The notes under the pieces: model-generated
Told to the model about the DNA's origin: nothing
The model's database searches: none
What the model saw: the letters and a program-made list of their open reading frames with translations, nothing else
Shown: piece after piece, positions 49,863 through 61,943 of the stretch
How the letters are laid out: every line of letters begins with the position of its first letter
Position numbering within the stretch: the first letter of the stretch is position 1
Assembly: GCA_027923505.1 (NCBI GenBank)
Contig: BROI01000008.1
Span: forward strand, 124,001-188,000
Reading direction: 5' to 3'
Length of the DNA: 64,000 bases
DNA from: Mayamaea pseudoterrestris
Lineage: Eukaryota; Bacillariophyta; Bacillariophyceae; Sellaphorales; Sellaphoraceae
Position numbers and translations under genes: made by a program

Positions 49863-52124
49863 ATGCCGATTAATAAACCACCTTTACTACCTGGTAGTTG
49901 TCAGGCTCATGGCATCGGGCGCCGTCGCCAGCGAAACCAGTCAGGGAACGAAAATGACCCTACGAGTCTTACTCCAGCTACTTACGTCGTTAACGACTCC
50001 CACAAGCTTATGATTTTCCATACGAGCGTTCCAATAAAGCTGACAACATCGATTGCGATCGATCCGTCGGTCACTTTGGTGGTACTTGACAAAAAACCTG
50101 ATCTTATGTCCATTCTGGATGACTTTTATAATTGTTCTGTCGGGATGGCTGAGGATGATGTGGGCCCAGAGCTCATCTTTAATATTGATGGACCATTGCC
50201 AAAGAGATCTATTTGTGACTTGAGAGTGTTCTTGGGCGGCGTTGTTCAAGATGCTGTCGCAGCTCTTTCGTTGTCGATTGTCATGTCAGGTGTCGCATCA
50301 ACCGCGACGACACCATCACCAGTAACGTCATTGTTTCATGCCGTCGTCAAGCGCACCATTGTGGGCACGCACATTCTGTGGCGAGAACAGCGATATACGA
50401 CAGCGATTCAATTGAAGATTGAAGAAAAGGAAATTACTTTGCAAATTCAGTCTGTAACGGCGAACAAGACTCGAGGTGCCGATAGTCCAATCCACTACAT
50501 TATATTGCCAAGCACTCGCATAACAATCGAAAACGACGTAATTTCTTGTCGAGATGTGGTCCAGGAGGCGATATCGGAAAGCCATTTTGCCTCTCCCGCT
50601 ATCAAAGTTCTTGTGGAGACAATCAATGCCATCCGTCAGTATCCCAAGCTTTCACTCGCTCGGTCGTTTATCTTCTCAGGTCAACCTGGGACTGGCAAAA
50701 CTTATGCAATTAACATGGCGTCTAAAATGGTCGGCCTTGCCTGTCAGTTGACATCGTTGAACGGCTCCGAGATCATGGCTTCTGGGCACGGGCCAGAAGC
50801 AGCTCGATCTTTGGAACAACTCTTTATCAAAGCACATCAAGCCAGCAAGGACGACGTTTCTTCAGTCGCCTTGGTTTTTCTCGATGAGTTTGATGCTCTT
50901 GCAGTGTCAGAACATGTTACTGCTATGCTGGGTATGCTATTGGATCGAGTTTCGACAGACGCGCATTGGCGCAGATTCCTCGTGGTGGCGGCAACGAACC
51001 GCATTGATGCTGTACCGGCTCATCTGCGCCGACCAGGGCGGTTTGACAAGGAGCATATTTTTGCAGCACCAGATGTGAGGGAACGGCAATTGATTATACA
51101 AAGAATCATGCGCCAGTCTACCAAATTGGAATTTTGGTTGGAAGAAGAACAACTTGAGTCGCTAGCGGAAAATTGCGTCGGTTTTGTGCCGGCAGATCTG
51201 GTAGCACTTGTGCGCAAAGCAATGCTTCTACGATTCAGTCATCCTAACGCGACCTCCAATGAGCTACTCAATGCGGCACTTTCTTTTGTAGGCGCATCAG
51301 CCTTGCGCGACGCGGCCTTGACGGCGCCACCTGCGACGACTTGGTCGGACATTGCCGGCGATTGTGGCGGGGCAAAATTGGCACTGCAGCAAGCAATTGA
51401 GTGGCCACGAACACGGAGGATAGCATATCAACGTCTGGGCTTGCAGAATCCGAGAGGATGTTTATTGTATGGTCCGCCTGGAACTGGCAAAACGATGCTT
51501 GCGCGCGCCGCGGCCGGTTCCTCAGGTCTTGCATTTTTGTCGCTATCCCCAGCTGATGTGTACGCTTCATCGTACGTGGGCGATGCCGAAGCGATCATTA
51601 GGAGAGCTTTCGATTGTTCGAGAGCAGCTGCACCCTGTATCTTATTTTTTGATGAGCTGGACTCGATTCTTGGGTTCGACGATAATGCAACAGGAGGGAT
51701 GACTCGAGGGCACTCTGCTGAGGCCAGAATTCTTTCCACGTTCCTAAACGAAATGGACGGCATCGATGGCACAATGAACGATGGTGTCATGGTGCTTGGC
51801 GCCACAAACAGACCGGAAACCATTGATCGCGCCCTCCTGCGACCTGGGCGCTTTGACAAGGTGATTCATGTACCGCCTCCCGACTTAATTGGTCGTCGCG
51901 CCATTTTAGAAATGCAGTGTTGTGGTTGGAAGACGGACGAACCGCTTGACTATGACCTGCTGGCGCAAGGAGATGTGACAGGAGGTATGACCGGAGCTGA
52001 GATGGTTGGAGCTTGTCGCGAGGCTGCAATGGAAGTTTTTCACGAGATTGTCATTGAAAGGAAGTTGCATTGCATGGGCCAAAGCATATTATTTGACGCT
52101 CTTCACCGAGCGCGTCCAATGTAG
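49863..52124 (+). CDS. AFG2/SPATA5-type double AAA+ ATPase
   Basis: The protein has 753 residues: an N-terminal substrate or adaptor domain (about 1-255) and two CDC48-class AAA modules. D1 has Walker A GQPGTGKT (about 273-280), Walker B ALVFLDEFDAL, sensor ATNR and arginine-finger region RRPGRFD. D2 has Walker A GPPGTGKT (about 537-544), Walker B CILFFDELDSI, ATNRPETIDRALLRPGRFD and a C-terminal MTGAEMVGACREAAM helix. All nucleotide-binding residues look intact in both rings. The D2 C-terminal block is closest, by reading, to AFG2 (SPATA5/SPATA5L1), which releases factors from pre-60S ribosomal subunits; NVL or a divergent CDC48 relative are alternatives. The N domain lacks an obvious CDC48 double-psi barrel signature. 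Intronless; the ATG at 49,863 is the first in frame. Confidence 0.85.
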   Translation: MPINKPPLLPGSCQAHGIGRRRQRNQSGNENDPTSLTPATYVVNDSHKLMIFHTSVPIKLTTSIAIDPSVTLVVLDKKPDLMSILDDFYNCSVGMAEDDVGPELIFNIDGPLPKRSICDLRVFLGGVVQDAVAALSLSIVMSGVASTATTPSPVTSLFHAVVKRTIVGTHILWREQRYTTAIQLKIEEKEITLQIQSVTANKTRGADSPIHYIILPSTRITIENDVISCRDVVQEAISESHFASPAIKVLVETINAIRQYPKLSLARSFIFSGQPGTGKTYAINMASKMVGLACQLTSLNGSEIMASGHGPEAARSLEQLFIKAHQASKDDVSSVALVFLDEFDALAVSEHVTAMLGMLLDRVSTDAHWRRFLVVAATNRIDAVPAHLRRPGRFDKEHIFAAPDVRERQLIIQRIMRQSTKLEFWLEEEQLESLAENCVGFVPADLVALVRKAMLLRFSHPNATSNELLNAALSFVGASALRDAALTAPPATTWSDIAGDCGGAKLALQQAIEWPRTRRIAYQRLGLQNPRGCLLYGPPGTGKTMLARAAAGSSGLAFLSLSPADVYASSYVGDAEAIIRRAFDCSRAAAPCILFFDELDSILGFDDNATGGMTRGHSAEARILSTFLNEMDGIDGTMNDGVMVLGATNRPETIDRALLRPGRFDKVIHVPPPDLIGRRAILEMQCCGWKTDEPLDYDLLAQGDVTGGMTGAEMVGACREAAMEVFHEIVIERKLHCMGQSILFDALHRARPM

Positions 52125-52288
52125 TTAAAACGCTTCTTGCAATGCATGTTTTGAACTTTTGCATCGAGCAACTTTAATTGGTACTTAATTATCCTAGTGA
52201 TATAAAATAAAATCGTTTAACTAATTTTTCCTGCTGCCAAGTTTACACAAACGCCATTTTACAGCAAGCTACTAACCTAACTTACACT

Positions 52289-54056
<1,768 letters not shown>

Positions 54057-54357
54057 GGCGCACCAGGTTGCTGCATATATTATGGTGCGAGTATACTATA
54101 ACACAATCAAGCTCGCACGGAGGGAACGACTGGAAAGAAAATCGGAGTGGATCTTCGCGACAAGATCCGCATCGCGCGCGTGCGTCAGAGGTTCGTGGTA
54201 AATGTCGCTACGGTACTTGTCACAACCGAAGCGCATCCTCGTCCAACACACAGACATCAACAACCAATGCTCGCAAGCCACAAGCGACGCATATACTTCT
54301 TGTACACTGTTCATGCAGTTATCGCGCACTAACTGTTCACAAAACGACAAGATCGCC
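54057..54357. other. Divergent promoter region GPI / RNASEH2A
   Basis: About 300 bp separates the two divergent start codons. A TATA-like ACTATAA lies near 54,095. The RNASEH2A frame is open from an upstream ATG at 54,202, so part of this stretch could encode an N-terminal extension; no targeting signal is clear in it. Confidence 0.45.
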
Positions 54358-55407
54358 ATGAATTCTGATTCTGCAGACATTCTGGATGATCCCATCCATC
54401 GTCTCTACGAGCACTCGGGCGATGCACTCCAAAATCGTAAGGAAACGATCCAAGTGATGGAGGCGTTGCTCGACGACTCTCGTCGAGACGCCGCGTCAAA
54501 TGTGTACGGTCCAGGCCCACTTTTATTGTCAGATATTCCTGAGTCTACCACGCGCGATGGTGTCATTCTCGGCATTGACGAGGCCGGACGTGGCAGTGTG
54601 CTCGGTCCAATGATCTACGGAGCTGCATACTGGCATCCAAGTGTTGCTAGCAGTATTCCCAAAGACTTTAACGACTCGAAACAACTATCGGAAGACAAGC
54701 GAGCTTCCTTGCTTAAGAAAATCTTGTACGAGACGCCAGCGATTGGGTTTGCCGTTCGCGTTATTCATGCCAGTGAGATTGCTCGAAACATGCTTCGGCC
54801 TGCGCCATACAACTTGAATCAAATGTCACACGACGCTGCCATTGAAATGATTCGTCGACTACTTGTCGCTGGGGTAAGAATTGATACTTGCTACATTGAC
54901 ACTGTCGGAAATCCGCAATCCTACGCGCGTCGACTCCAGGGTGAATTTCCTGGATTGACCTTTGTCGTCGAATCCAAGGCTGACGCCAAGTACCCTCCAT
55001 GCTCGGCCGCCTCGGTAGTGGCCAAGAATGTCCGTGATCGCATGACGAGTAGCTGGAAGTTTAGCGAAGGTGAGAGCCTGAGTGCGTCGACGGCATTCGG
55101 TTCCGGCTATCCATCCGATCCCACCTGCAAATTTTGGATGTTGAACCATCAAAAGTGCAAGATATTCGGCTTTCCAGACGTTGTTCGCTTTTCGTGGGGA
55201 CCGGCGAAAAAATTGTTGGAGGAGAACGCAATCAAGTTTGTATTCGAAGCAGACGTGGATGACGAGGGAAATGACAGCTTGACTCTGGCGACAAAAAAGC
55301 GCCAGCAGGAGCATATGAAAACATTTTTGGGTAAGCAATTGAGCAAGACAAAGCGATACTACTTCCATTCGCGTCGGCGTATGGAGATTGTTGCCAATCT
55401 AGGGTAG
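54358..55407 (+). CDS. RNASEH2A: Ribonuclease H2 catalytic subunit A
   Basis: This is the catalytic subunit that nicks at ribonucleotides in DNA and degrades RNA in RNA-DNA hybrids in the nucleus. In the 349-residue form the type-2 RNase H motifs are: GIDEAGRGSVLGP with Asp74 and Glu75; the DSKQLSEDKR block; YIDTVGNP with Asp181; and ESKADAKYPPCSAASVVAK with Asp209 and the tyrosine used for ribonucleotide recognition. All four acidic catalytic residues are present. I prefer the ATG at 54,358 (context GATCGCC ATG) because the 52 residues added by the upstream ATG at 54,202 are unlike the family. The C-terminal tail (KTKRYYFHSRRRMEIVANLG) is basic and longer than in bacteria, as in other eukaryotes. 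Intronless. Confidence 0.94.
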   Translation: MNSDSADILDDPIHRLYEHSGDALQNRKETIQVMEALLDDSRRDAASNVYGPGPLLLSDIPESTTRDGVILGIDEAGRGSVLGPMIYGAAYWHPSVASSIPKDFNDSKQLSEDKRASLLKKILYETPAIGFAVRVIHASEIARNMLRPAPYNLNQMSHDAAIEMIRRLLVAGVRIDTCYIDTVGNPQSYARRLQGEFPGLTFVVESKADAKYPPCSAASVVAKNVRDRMTSSWKFSEGESLSASTAFGSGYPSDPTCKFWMLNHQKCKIFGFPDVVRFSWGPAKKLLEENAIKFVFEADVDDEGNDSLTLATKKRQQEHMKTFLGKQLSKTKRYYFHSRRRMEIVANLG

Positions 55408-56849
55408 GGTAATATGTCAGTCTATTGTCTATTCTATTGGACAACACCGATATTATTTAGCCATGGTCATCTCTACGGTATGCTTGTTACTGACTCGGTG
55501 TTGCGGTAACTCCAAGCATTGTCGCGAAGCAGACCCACTCAAAAATCGACCTCTTTGTATTGTCTCGTAAGGGAACATTTTCATCCGTGTCGTGAGGCGT
55601 TGTCGCCTTGCCGACAAACACTGATTCACTGTCAGTGGCTTCTTGTTTTTGATCACAATCCGACGGCGACTTTCAGAGAGCCGCTAACATGAAACATCTT
55701 ATCCCACAAGTAGTCAATCGTTGCACTTTCTTTCACATCGTATCTCGTATCTCCAAAGACTCGCGCTGGTAGATAGATTGGCATTAACATGGCGGCCAGA
55801 TACGTGCCGTCAAAAACAATTTCCGCTTTCGGTTTATTTTCATTGTGTTCTTGACACTAACTGTAAAGGATGGGCGAATCATCGTCGGCTATTGTACACT
55901 GCTGCATCCATCGTCCATAAGCACCATCACAGCCTTTCGACGACGCGCCGATGTTCAACCTTGCTGGCATTGGGAGGCCATCATTCAATTACGTCGACAA
56001 GCCTGCCGCTCATAGTGGACTCCGAGAGTATGTCCTACAGCATCATCCTGTGTACTTTACAATACCGTAGTCTCTCTGAATGCTCAGAGGCTTTGTGAGA
56101 ATGCATCGAAGGGGCTACAGGCTGACATGCTGTGATGTGTGGATTACGTTGTGGTGATCGCATCCGATTTCGTCCGTAACGCGCGCGCCGTACGACCACG
56201 TACGATCCATCCAATCAGACCAATGAAGCTTGTTGGGCCTTTTTCAAAGTTTCTGGCAGTACTCTTTGAGCAACAGTAAACGTGCGTTGAGAATCAAAGT
56301 TATTGGCAGTACTCTATAAACGACAGTCAACGTACGTTGAGAATCAAAGTTATTGGCAGCACTGTTTGAGCAACAGTCAACGTACGTTGAAAATCAAAGT
56401 TATTGGCAGGACTGTTTGAGCAATAGTCAACGTACGTTGAGAATCAAAGTTATTGGCAGTTCTCTATAAACGACAGTCAACGTACGTTGAAAATCAAAGT
56501 TATTGGCAGTACTGTTTGAGCAACAGTCAACGTACGTTGAAAATCAAAGTTATTGGCAGTACTGTTTGAGTAACAGTCAACGTACGTTGAAAATCAAAGT
56601 TATTTGCAGTACTGTTTGAGCGTTAGTCAACGTACGTTGAGAATCAAAGTTATTGGCAGTACTCTATAAACGACAGTCAACGTACGTTGAAAATCAAAGT
56701 TATTGGCAGTATGTACTGATACAGAACGCCTATATGTCATGACATTTCCAAGTTCTATTGTACTGTACTACTAAACAGTGCTTTGACGCGATCACCATGG
56801 CGCACCATCCTTATCCGCTGAACAAACAAACCCATCATAAACAAAAAGC
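55408..56849. other. Long intergenic region with minisatellite
   Basis: This is the largest gene-free stretch in the right half, 1,442 bp. The only structured content I see is the 50-bp tandem repeat at 56,241-56,711. A 125-codon open frame at 55,721-56,098 has no recognisable domain and an unconvincing composition, so it is not called. CCAAT at about 56,210 and an ATG-proximal A-rich stretch belong to the TRM10 promoter side. Confidence 0.6.
56241..56711. repeat. 50-bp minisatellite with TCAACGTACGTTGA palindrome
   Basis: Nine full copies and one partial copy of a 50-bp unit (AATCAAAGTTATTGGCAGTA... to ...GTCAACGTACGTTGA). Copies 2-9 carry the perfect 14-bp palindrome TCAACGTACGTTGA; copy 1 has a variant. 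Two sub-types alternate irregularly, one with CTCTATAAACGACAG and one with CTGTTTGAGCAACAG. The array ends 138 bp before the TRM10 start codon. The ACGT core is a common bZIP-type target, so a clustered regulatory role is possible. Confidence 0.95.
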
Positions 56850-57845
56850 ATGAGCACATCTGTCAACTGCGATCAGAAGCAGCAAGACTTGCTTGCGACG
56901 AATGATGTTGCTGAACTTGCATTTGAATCTCCTGTAGCTGACAAGTCGACAATCACCGTCGGCCCAACCGAAACGACGACCACAGGCAGCATCAGCAACC
57001 AACCGAATCAAATGTCCAAGAACCAACTCAAGAAGCTTAAACGTTGGGAACAAAAGATGGTGATCAAGCAACGTCGCAAGGAGCAAGAGCGCGCCGCCAA
57101 GGTTGCCAAGGCGCTAGCCGTTGGTCGAGATATAGAGGAGGAACGTCGCCAGCAGGCCGCCACCTACGGCAAGGGTCGAATGCGACAATACAAGCTAGAC
57201 AAATGGAAGGCGCGATTGCAGCAAGGGTCGTCGCTTCAAATATGTGTTGACGGCAGCTTTGAGTCGAGCATGACGGCCAAGGAGATTAATAGTTTGGCGC
57301 TGCAATTACGATACTGCTACGCGAGCAACCGACGATGCTGCAGCGCCTCTGGGAATGCACTTCCTTGTGGTTATACATTTACAAGCTCGGGCGGAGAAAC
57401 GTTGAAGCATTTGCAGAATGTTAGTGGATTTGACGAATGGAAGAACTGGGGCTTCCAGCATTCGCCGCTTTCGCTCGGAGATTATTACAAGGACAAGTTG
57501 TCACAGGTTGTGTATTTAACCTGTGATTCGGAACATACATTGACGGAACTAGCGAGTGACAAAATTTATGTCATTGGTGGAATTGTTGATCGAAATCGCC
57601 TCAAGCGCGCAGCAATGGACAGGGCGGAAGCGTTGGGCGTTTCTACTGCAAAGTTGCCAATCGATGATCACCTGAAGAAAATGCCTTCTACCAGAGTGCT
57701 CACGTGCAACCACGTCTTTGATCTACTGCTCAAGTGCCGAGAACATAATGGGGATTGGAAGAAGGCGTTAATGGAAGTTTTACCAACGCGAAAGGATGCG
57801 CAGTTTAATGATGTTGAGCAGCCTGATCAAATTGCCGCGAAGTAG
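56850..57845 (+). CDS. TRM10: tRNA (guanine-N1) methyltransferase TRM10 (m1G9)
   Basis: TRM10 methylates N1 of guanosine at position 9 of tRNA, using S-adenosylmethionine and a SPOUT knot fold. The 331-residue protein has a polar N-terminal region, a basic coiled-coil-like stretch (about 56-105, KKLKRWEQKMVIKQRRKEQE) that would bind tRNA, then the SPOUT domain (about 125-315). Visible motifs are QICVDGSFESSMTAKEINSLA (by ends QICVDGSF and INSLALQL), VVYLTCDSEHTL, and YVIGGIVDRNRLK, whose Asp247 matches the conserved catalytic-loop aspartate, followed by KLPIDDHL and the C-terminal LTCNHVFDLLL helix. This fits the nuclear/cytosolic TRM10/TRMT10A type; no mitochondrial presequence is seen. Intronless. 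It lies just downstream of the 50-bp minisatellite. Confidence 0.93.
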   Translation: MSTSVNCDQKQQDLLATNDVAELAFESPVADKSTITVGPTETTTTGSISNQPNQMSKNQLKKLKRWEQKMVIKQRRKEQERAAKVAKALAVGRDIEEERRQQAATYGKGRMRQYKLDKWKARLQQGSSLQICVDGSFESSMTAKEINSLALQLRYCYASNRRCCSASGNALPCGYTFTSSGGETLKHLQNVSGFDEWKNWGFQHSPLSLGDYYKDKLSQVVYLTCDSEHTLTELASDKIYVIGGIVDRNRLKRAAMDRAEALGVSTAKLPIDDHLKKMPSTRVLTCNHVFDLLLKCREHNGDWKKALMEVLPTRKDAQFNDVEQPDQIAAK

Positions 57846-58456
57846 GTGGCGATACCTGTTCCACAGACATAGATTACTGTCATTACGATAAGCATGTCTT
57901 TAAATGAATGTGAACGGAAGGTGGCGTGGCGGGCGGGCGGACGGGACAGTCAATCTGTTTCGTGCTATTGAAAAGTCGCCGTCATTTTGGGAGCACTTAC
58001 ACGTTCCTACCTCGTGCCCTGCGTTTCTTGTAACAGAAAACTAAAATAAACTCCCTGCCTTGCGTGTCTCTGTTGTTGATTTCATAATTTCGGGAAGCCT
58101 GGTAGTGAACATTGTCGACGCGGCTGAACTGGAGCTGAAAGTGCCAGATCGCCCATCGCAACCGTTTCCTTTAAGACGAATCGCGGACTTTGTATCCTTA
58201 TTTTATGCCTGCGTTTCACTTGTACTCCCACTTTTTGCAGTAGGTACACCTCTACTCGTATGGGAAAGCTAGTCGACGAGCAATACCGTACCGGTAGATG
58301 CACGCGAATCACGATAGGGCTGTCAATCGCACCGGTACTTCTGGCCAAATTCTTGAAACGACGAGACGCAAATCCGCAAGTCGACGCACAGCGGAGCGAG
58401 CGAGAAGTACTTATTCACTGCCCACAAATTTGACATTTCCAGCTGCAACCGACTAA
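57846..58456. other. Intergenic region TRM10 / PEX12
   Basis: 611 bp between two plus-strand genes. It holds a G-rich stretch (GGCGGGCGGGCGG-like) near 57,925-57,945, a TACCGGTA site at 58,289-58,296 and a second ACCGGT at 58,331-58,336. A 70-codon open frame at 58,060-58,272 starts in the middle of this and resembles nothing I know. Confidence 0.5.
58289..58296. promoter_or_regulatory. TACCGGTA motif upstream of PEX12
   Basis: This palindrome lies 160 bp upstream of the PEX12 start codon, with a second ACCGGT 34 bp further on. It is a member of the promoter-motif family described at 43,933 and 45,110. Confidence 0.4.
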
Positions 58457-59644
58457 ATGAGAGTGGAGGAGTCAATGAATATGGTGCAGCCAAACTCAGT
58501 GGCTTCCTTACTCGCAGAGGAGTGGACGATTCGCCCAAGCTCGATCATGCCTTCTTTTGCTGAAATGATGATGATTCATCAAGCTTCGCAGTCAAGCCAC
58601 GAGGCCTTGGGCTCTGCTATTAATATCGCCTTGCGCTGGCTCAACTCGTCAAATGATTCGCCGCTTTCAGCGACGACCGCAACACTTGTGAACATGGTTA
58701 GTGCAATACGACGCAGACTACGATTATTAGCAACGAACCACAGGGACGAAATCCATCCATTAGTTTTATATCTGTTGGAACGGTCGTCTCTTCAATCGTC
58801 AGCGTCAGCAACTGTTTCAGAGGCGTTGTATGGCACAAAGCGATCCAAGCTTGTTTCTTTTGCGGACCACAATGCAGGAACGTCGGCACATGGGCGAAGA
58901 ATAGTAGACTTGTCGGGAAATGACCAGACGCGTCTCGCTCTCCTATCAGCTTTGGCACCGTATGTAAAGCACAAATGCTACCAGCTTCATCGAAAGTATC
59001 GTGTTCCTTCGCTTGACGGTAATGGTTCCGTAAATCGACGGAACCGTATATTAGGGGCATGCTACTTGTCGACTGCAGTTGTTCTGGCGTCGATGAAAGT
59101 GCTGTGCCAATGGCGTTTCCTTGCCAAACAATCGCTATTTTTCAGTCCCAGCTCGCTGCTCCTGAATCAGATCGTACGTCGAGTCACTCAGTCGGACGCG
59201 ACGAAAGGAATGGCGTCACAACCTGTGTCGACGAATGCGAAGCAATCAGGCGACTGCCTCACATATTTGCTGACTGTGACAGTGGCTGTTAGTTGGATCG
59301 CTCAAATGCGGGTAGCTTGGGCGAATCGTCGACGAGAGCAACGTCAACACTTAGCGATTCGAGACCACTCCGCGGCTGGGAGCGACACTCCACCGCCATC
59401 TCCTCCTTGCACGATACCCACCAGTTTTGGGAAGCATGCAACGAAATACGTTGATGATCGGTGTTGCTCATTGTGTCTTGGACCTCGAACTAACCCCACT
59501 GCCACTAGCTCGGGTCACGTATTCTGTGAACTTTGCATTCGTTCACATGTGCGACGCTTTCAACGGTGTCCAGCGACTGGCGTAGCGTGTAAAGAATCTA
59601 TGTTGATAAGGTTGTTTGAGCCAAGCAATACGGGTCGCTACTAA
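58457..59644 (+). CDS. PEX12: Peroxin PEX12, peroxisomal RING ubiquitin ligase subunit
   Basis: PEX12 forms, with PEX2 and PEX10, the peroxisomal membrane ubiquitin-ligase channel that recycles the import receptor PEX5. The 395-residue protein begins with the PSFAEMMMIHQ...L helix block typical of the PEX12 N terminus, then an LAPYVKHKCYQLHRKYR segment. Hydrophobic segments are near 206-222 (CYLSTAVVLASMKVL) and 265-282 (CLTYLLTVTVAVSWIA). A C-terminal RING follows: Cys337-x2-Cys340, then His354-x2-Cys357-x2-Cys360, Cys371 and Cys376. The Cys-x-His pair of a full RING is incomplete, as is usual for PEX12, which binds a single zinc. The end CPATGVACKESMLIRLFEPS matches the family. Several Met codons cluster at the start; the first is used. 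Intronless. Confidence 0.86.
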   Translation: MRVEESMNMVQPNSVASLLAEEWTIRPSSIMPSFAEMMMIHQASQSSHEALGSAINIALRWLNSSNDSPLSATTATLVNMVSAIRRRLRLLATNHRDEIHPLVLYLLERSSLQSSASATVSEALYGTKRSKLVSFADHNAGTSAHGRRIVDLSGNDQTRLALLSALAPYVKHKCYQLHRKYRVPSLDGNGSVNRRNRILGACYLSTAVVLASMKVLCQWRFLAKQSLFFSPSSLLLNQIVRRVTQSDATKGMASQPVSTNAKQSGDCLTYLLTVTVAVSWIAQMRVAWANRRREQRQHLAIRDHSAAGSDTPPPSPPCTIPTSFGKHATKYVDDRCCSLCLGPRTNPTATSSGHVFCELCIRSHVRRFQRCPATGVACKESMLIRLFEPSNTGRY

Positions 59645-59780
59645 ACGACACAAACTAAAATATAATAGGCTGCACTTAATTGGACGAAGCATGCGGCACA
59701 TAAAGTGGAAAAGTTTTGCAAGCTTTTCAAAACTGTGTCGCAGTAATAGAATGGGCACACGCAGAAACAAACGAGCTGGT

Positions 59781-61943
59781 TCAAGTGTAGATCGCTTCGA
59801 TCATGTCGCTGTACTTCTCCGCGGCGATGCTGCGCTTCAACTTGAGTGTCGGAGTCAGCTCCCCGCCTTTTTCGGAAAAATCCGACGGCAACAGCAACCA
59901 CTTATTGACTTTCTGCGCGCGCGATATCGCTTTTTCGTTGGCAGCTTTAATACCATTATCAAAGTACGTCTTCCACGCAGGATCGTTGCGAACTTCGTCG
60001 GTCGTGGTGGCAGTACTGCCGATTTGCTTGCCGATGTCGAGGGCTTCGCCGGTGAGTTTGTTTGTTGGAACACAATCTGCGCCAACTTCGACTTGGAGCG
60101 CGAGCACAGCTGAAAGGAACTTGCGCTTGTCGCCAATGACCATAACATTTGAAAGCGCTGGCATAACCTCCTTCAGATTTTCTTCGATAGGTACTGGTGC
60201 AACATTTTCACCCCCCGACGTGATGATGAGCTCCTGATTCAATTTCAGAAAGACAGAAATAACTAGTGAGGACAAGTAGAAACTAATCAAGATCGCCATT
60301 ATTGATGTCGTGATACCTTACCTTAATCCGACCAGTTATACGCATGAAGCCAGACGGTTCGGGAATTCTTTGATCGTTATTGCCGTCCATCGTTGCCACA
60401 TCTCCACTGCGCAGCCAGCCTTCGGCATCGATAGTCTCGTTTGTTTTCTCAGGCATACCCCAGTAACCAGCAAAAATATGACGTCCACGGTAGCAGAGTT
60501 CCCCAGTCTGCTTGTCCAACATGGTTTCGGTTCCAAGGAGTGGCCGACCGCACGTTCCAAACTTAAAGGCAGTATACGTATTTGTAGTCTGCGGACCCGT
60601 GCACTCGGATTGTCCAAAAATTTCCATAATCGGGATATCTAAGCTTGCAAAGTAGTGCATAACCTTTAATTCAATTGGGGCCGCCGCAACGTAAAATGCA
60701 TAGCACCGGTCAAATCCAAGTGCTGCATGCACCTTATGCAAGAGTTTCTTTGCCAAAAACAGGCTAAAGTTGGGCGTTCCACAGACATCTTGGTCTTCCG
60801 AGCTACCATACTCCTTTTTCTTCCAATCAGCGAGCGCTTGCGCCTTGGCCCAATTGGAAAGAATTCGTTTAATACCAGACGATGACTTGGCGACCTGTTG
60901 CAGCCTTTCATGAAACTTCTCCCAAACACGCGGAACGCCGAAAAAGGTCGTTGGACGGACGTCCTTGAGCGTTTGAGCCAGCGATCCTTTCAATGCATCC
61001 GGCTGGGCAAAGTAGATCTGGGATCCACATCGATTGGGCAAGTACATATCAATCATCTGTGCGGCTACATGCGACAAAGGCAGATAACTTACCATGACAT
61101 CCGAAGTGTCCATTGTTCCTTTGCGCGTGGCCAGAAGCATGGTTTCCACGGTCCAAGTGATGTTATCGTTTGTAATCATGACGGCTGTGAAAGTGGTAGA
61201 AATACAGGAATGAGCAATCGAATGACTACATTGTGATGAAAATGCTCGCAATTACCTTTCGGTGGACCAGTAGTTCCGGACGTGTAGATCAAGCTGCATG
61301 TTTCGCCGAAACTCCACGAGTCCGATCGAGCCTTGAGATCCGCGTCGCTCACGCTGGCTCCAAGCTTGACAAATTCGTCAAAGGTGTAGCACGGAACCCT
61401 GCACTTTCCCTTGATATCAGCTGGTAGCTTGTCGGGTCCATACATGACGAGCGCCTTTAAATTCAGAAGATGCGTGGTATCGTAGTACTTTTCAAGCTGC
61501 TGAACGCCCTCGCACACAACGACTCGCGCCTTGGAGTGCTCGGAAATGTATTGACACGCCTCTTTGCTGTTTGTCGTGTAAATGCCGGCGCTGACGCCTC
61601 CAGCTGCAATGGCTCCAAAGTTGGCAAAGAGCCATTCGGGCGCGTTGAAGCCGATGATATTGATGGTATCAAAGCGGTCAAAACCAATGGACAAGAGACT
61701 CTTGGCAAAGTCGTCAACATTCTTGCGATATTCCTTCCAGGTATATGTCGTCCATTTGGTGTCGAGCTTGCCGTCAGTCACCTTTTTTTGATGCAACGCA
61801 GGCTTGTCTCCGTTCAGTTTGACAGTTGCGTCAAATGACTGCATGATTGTCTTGGGCGGCAAGGCAGCAATGCCATTCATTCCAAGTCGAATCTTGACCT
61901 CCTGGCGAATGTCAGAGGTGGAGAGAGGAAGCTCGTCACTCAT
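59781..61943 (-). CDS. ACSBG: Long-chain acyl-CoA synthetase, bubblegum (ACSBG) type
   Basis: This enzyme activates long-chain fatty acids to acyl-CoA via an acyl-adenylate, using ATP. Three exons, 61,943-61,256, 61,184-60,322 and 60,233-59,781, are joined across introns of 71 and 88 bp with GT-AG ends, giving 667 residues. Key blocks are: the AMP-binding P-loop YTSGTTGPPKG (about 220-230, cut by the first intron); SYLPLSHVAAQMIDMYLP; FAQPDALKGSL and GVPRVWEK, characteristic of the bubblegum branch; FGQSECTGPQTTNT; WLRSGDVATMD; and GRIK/ELIITSGGENVAP, split by the second intron. No transmembrane anchor or clear PTS1 is seen (ending EAIYT). It converges on PEX12 with 136 bp between stop codons; shared peroxisomal work is possible but not shown. 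Confidence 0.93.

Noticed and set aside
49654-49863. 69-codon frame overlapping the AAA ATPase start by one base
   Set aside because: The TAATG overlap looks like coupling, but this is a eukaryotic gene and the short frame has no protein-like features.
54202-54357. N-terminal 52-residue extension of RNASEH2A
   Set aside because: It is Cys/Ser/Thr-rich without a targeting pattern, and the downstream ATG gives the usual family length.
55721-56098. 125-codon frame between RNASEH2A and TRM10
   Set aside because: No domain, no homologue recognised and a composition like translated intergenic DNA.
56241-56711. CRISPR-like 50-bp repeats
   Set aside because: The full 50-bp unit repeats head to tail with no variable spacer, so it is a minisatellite.
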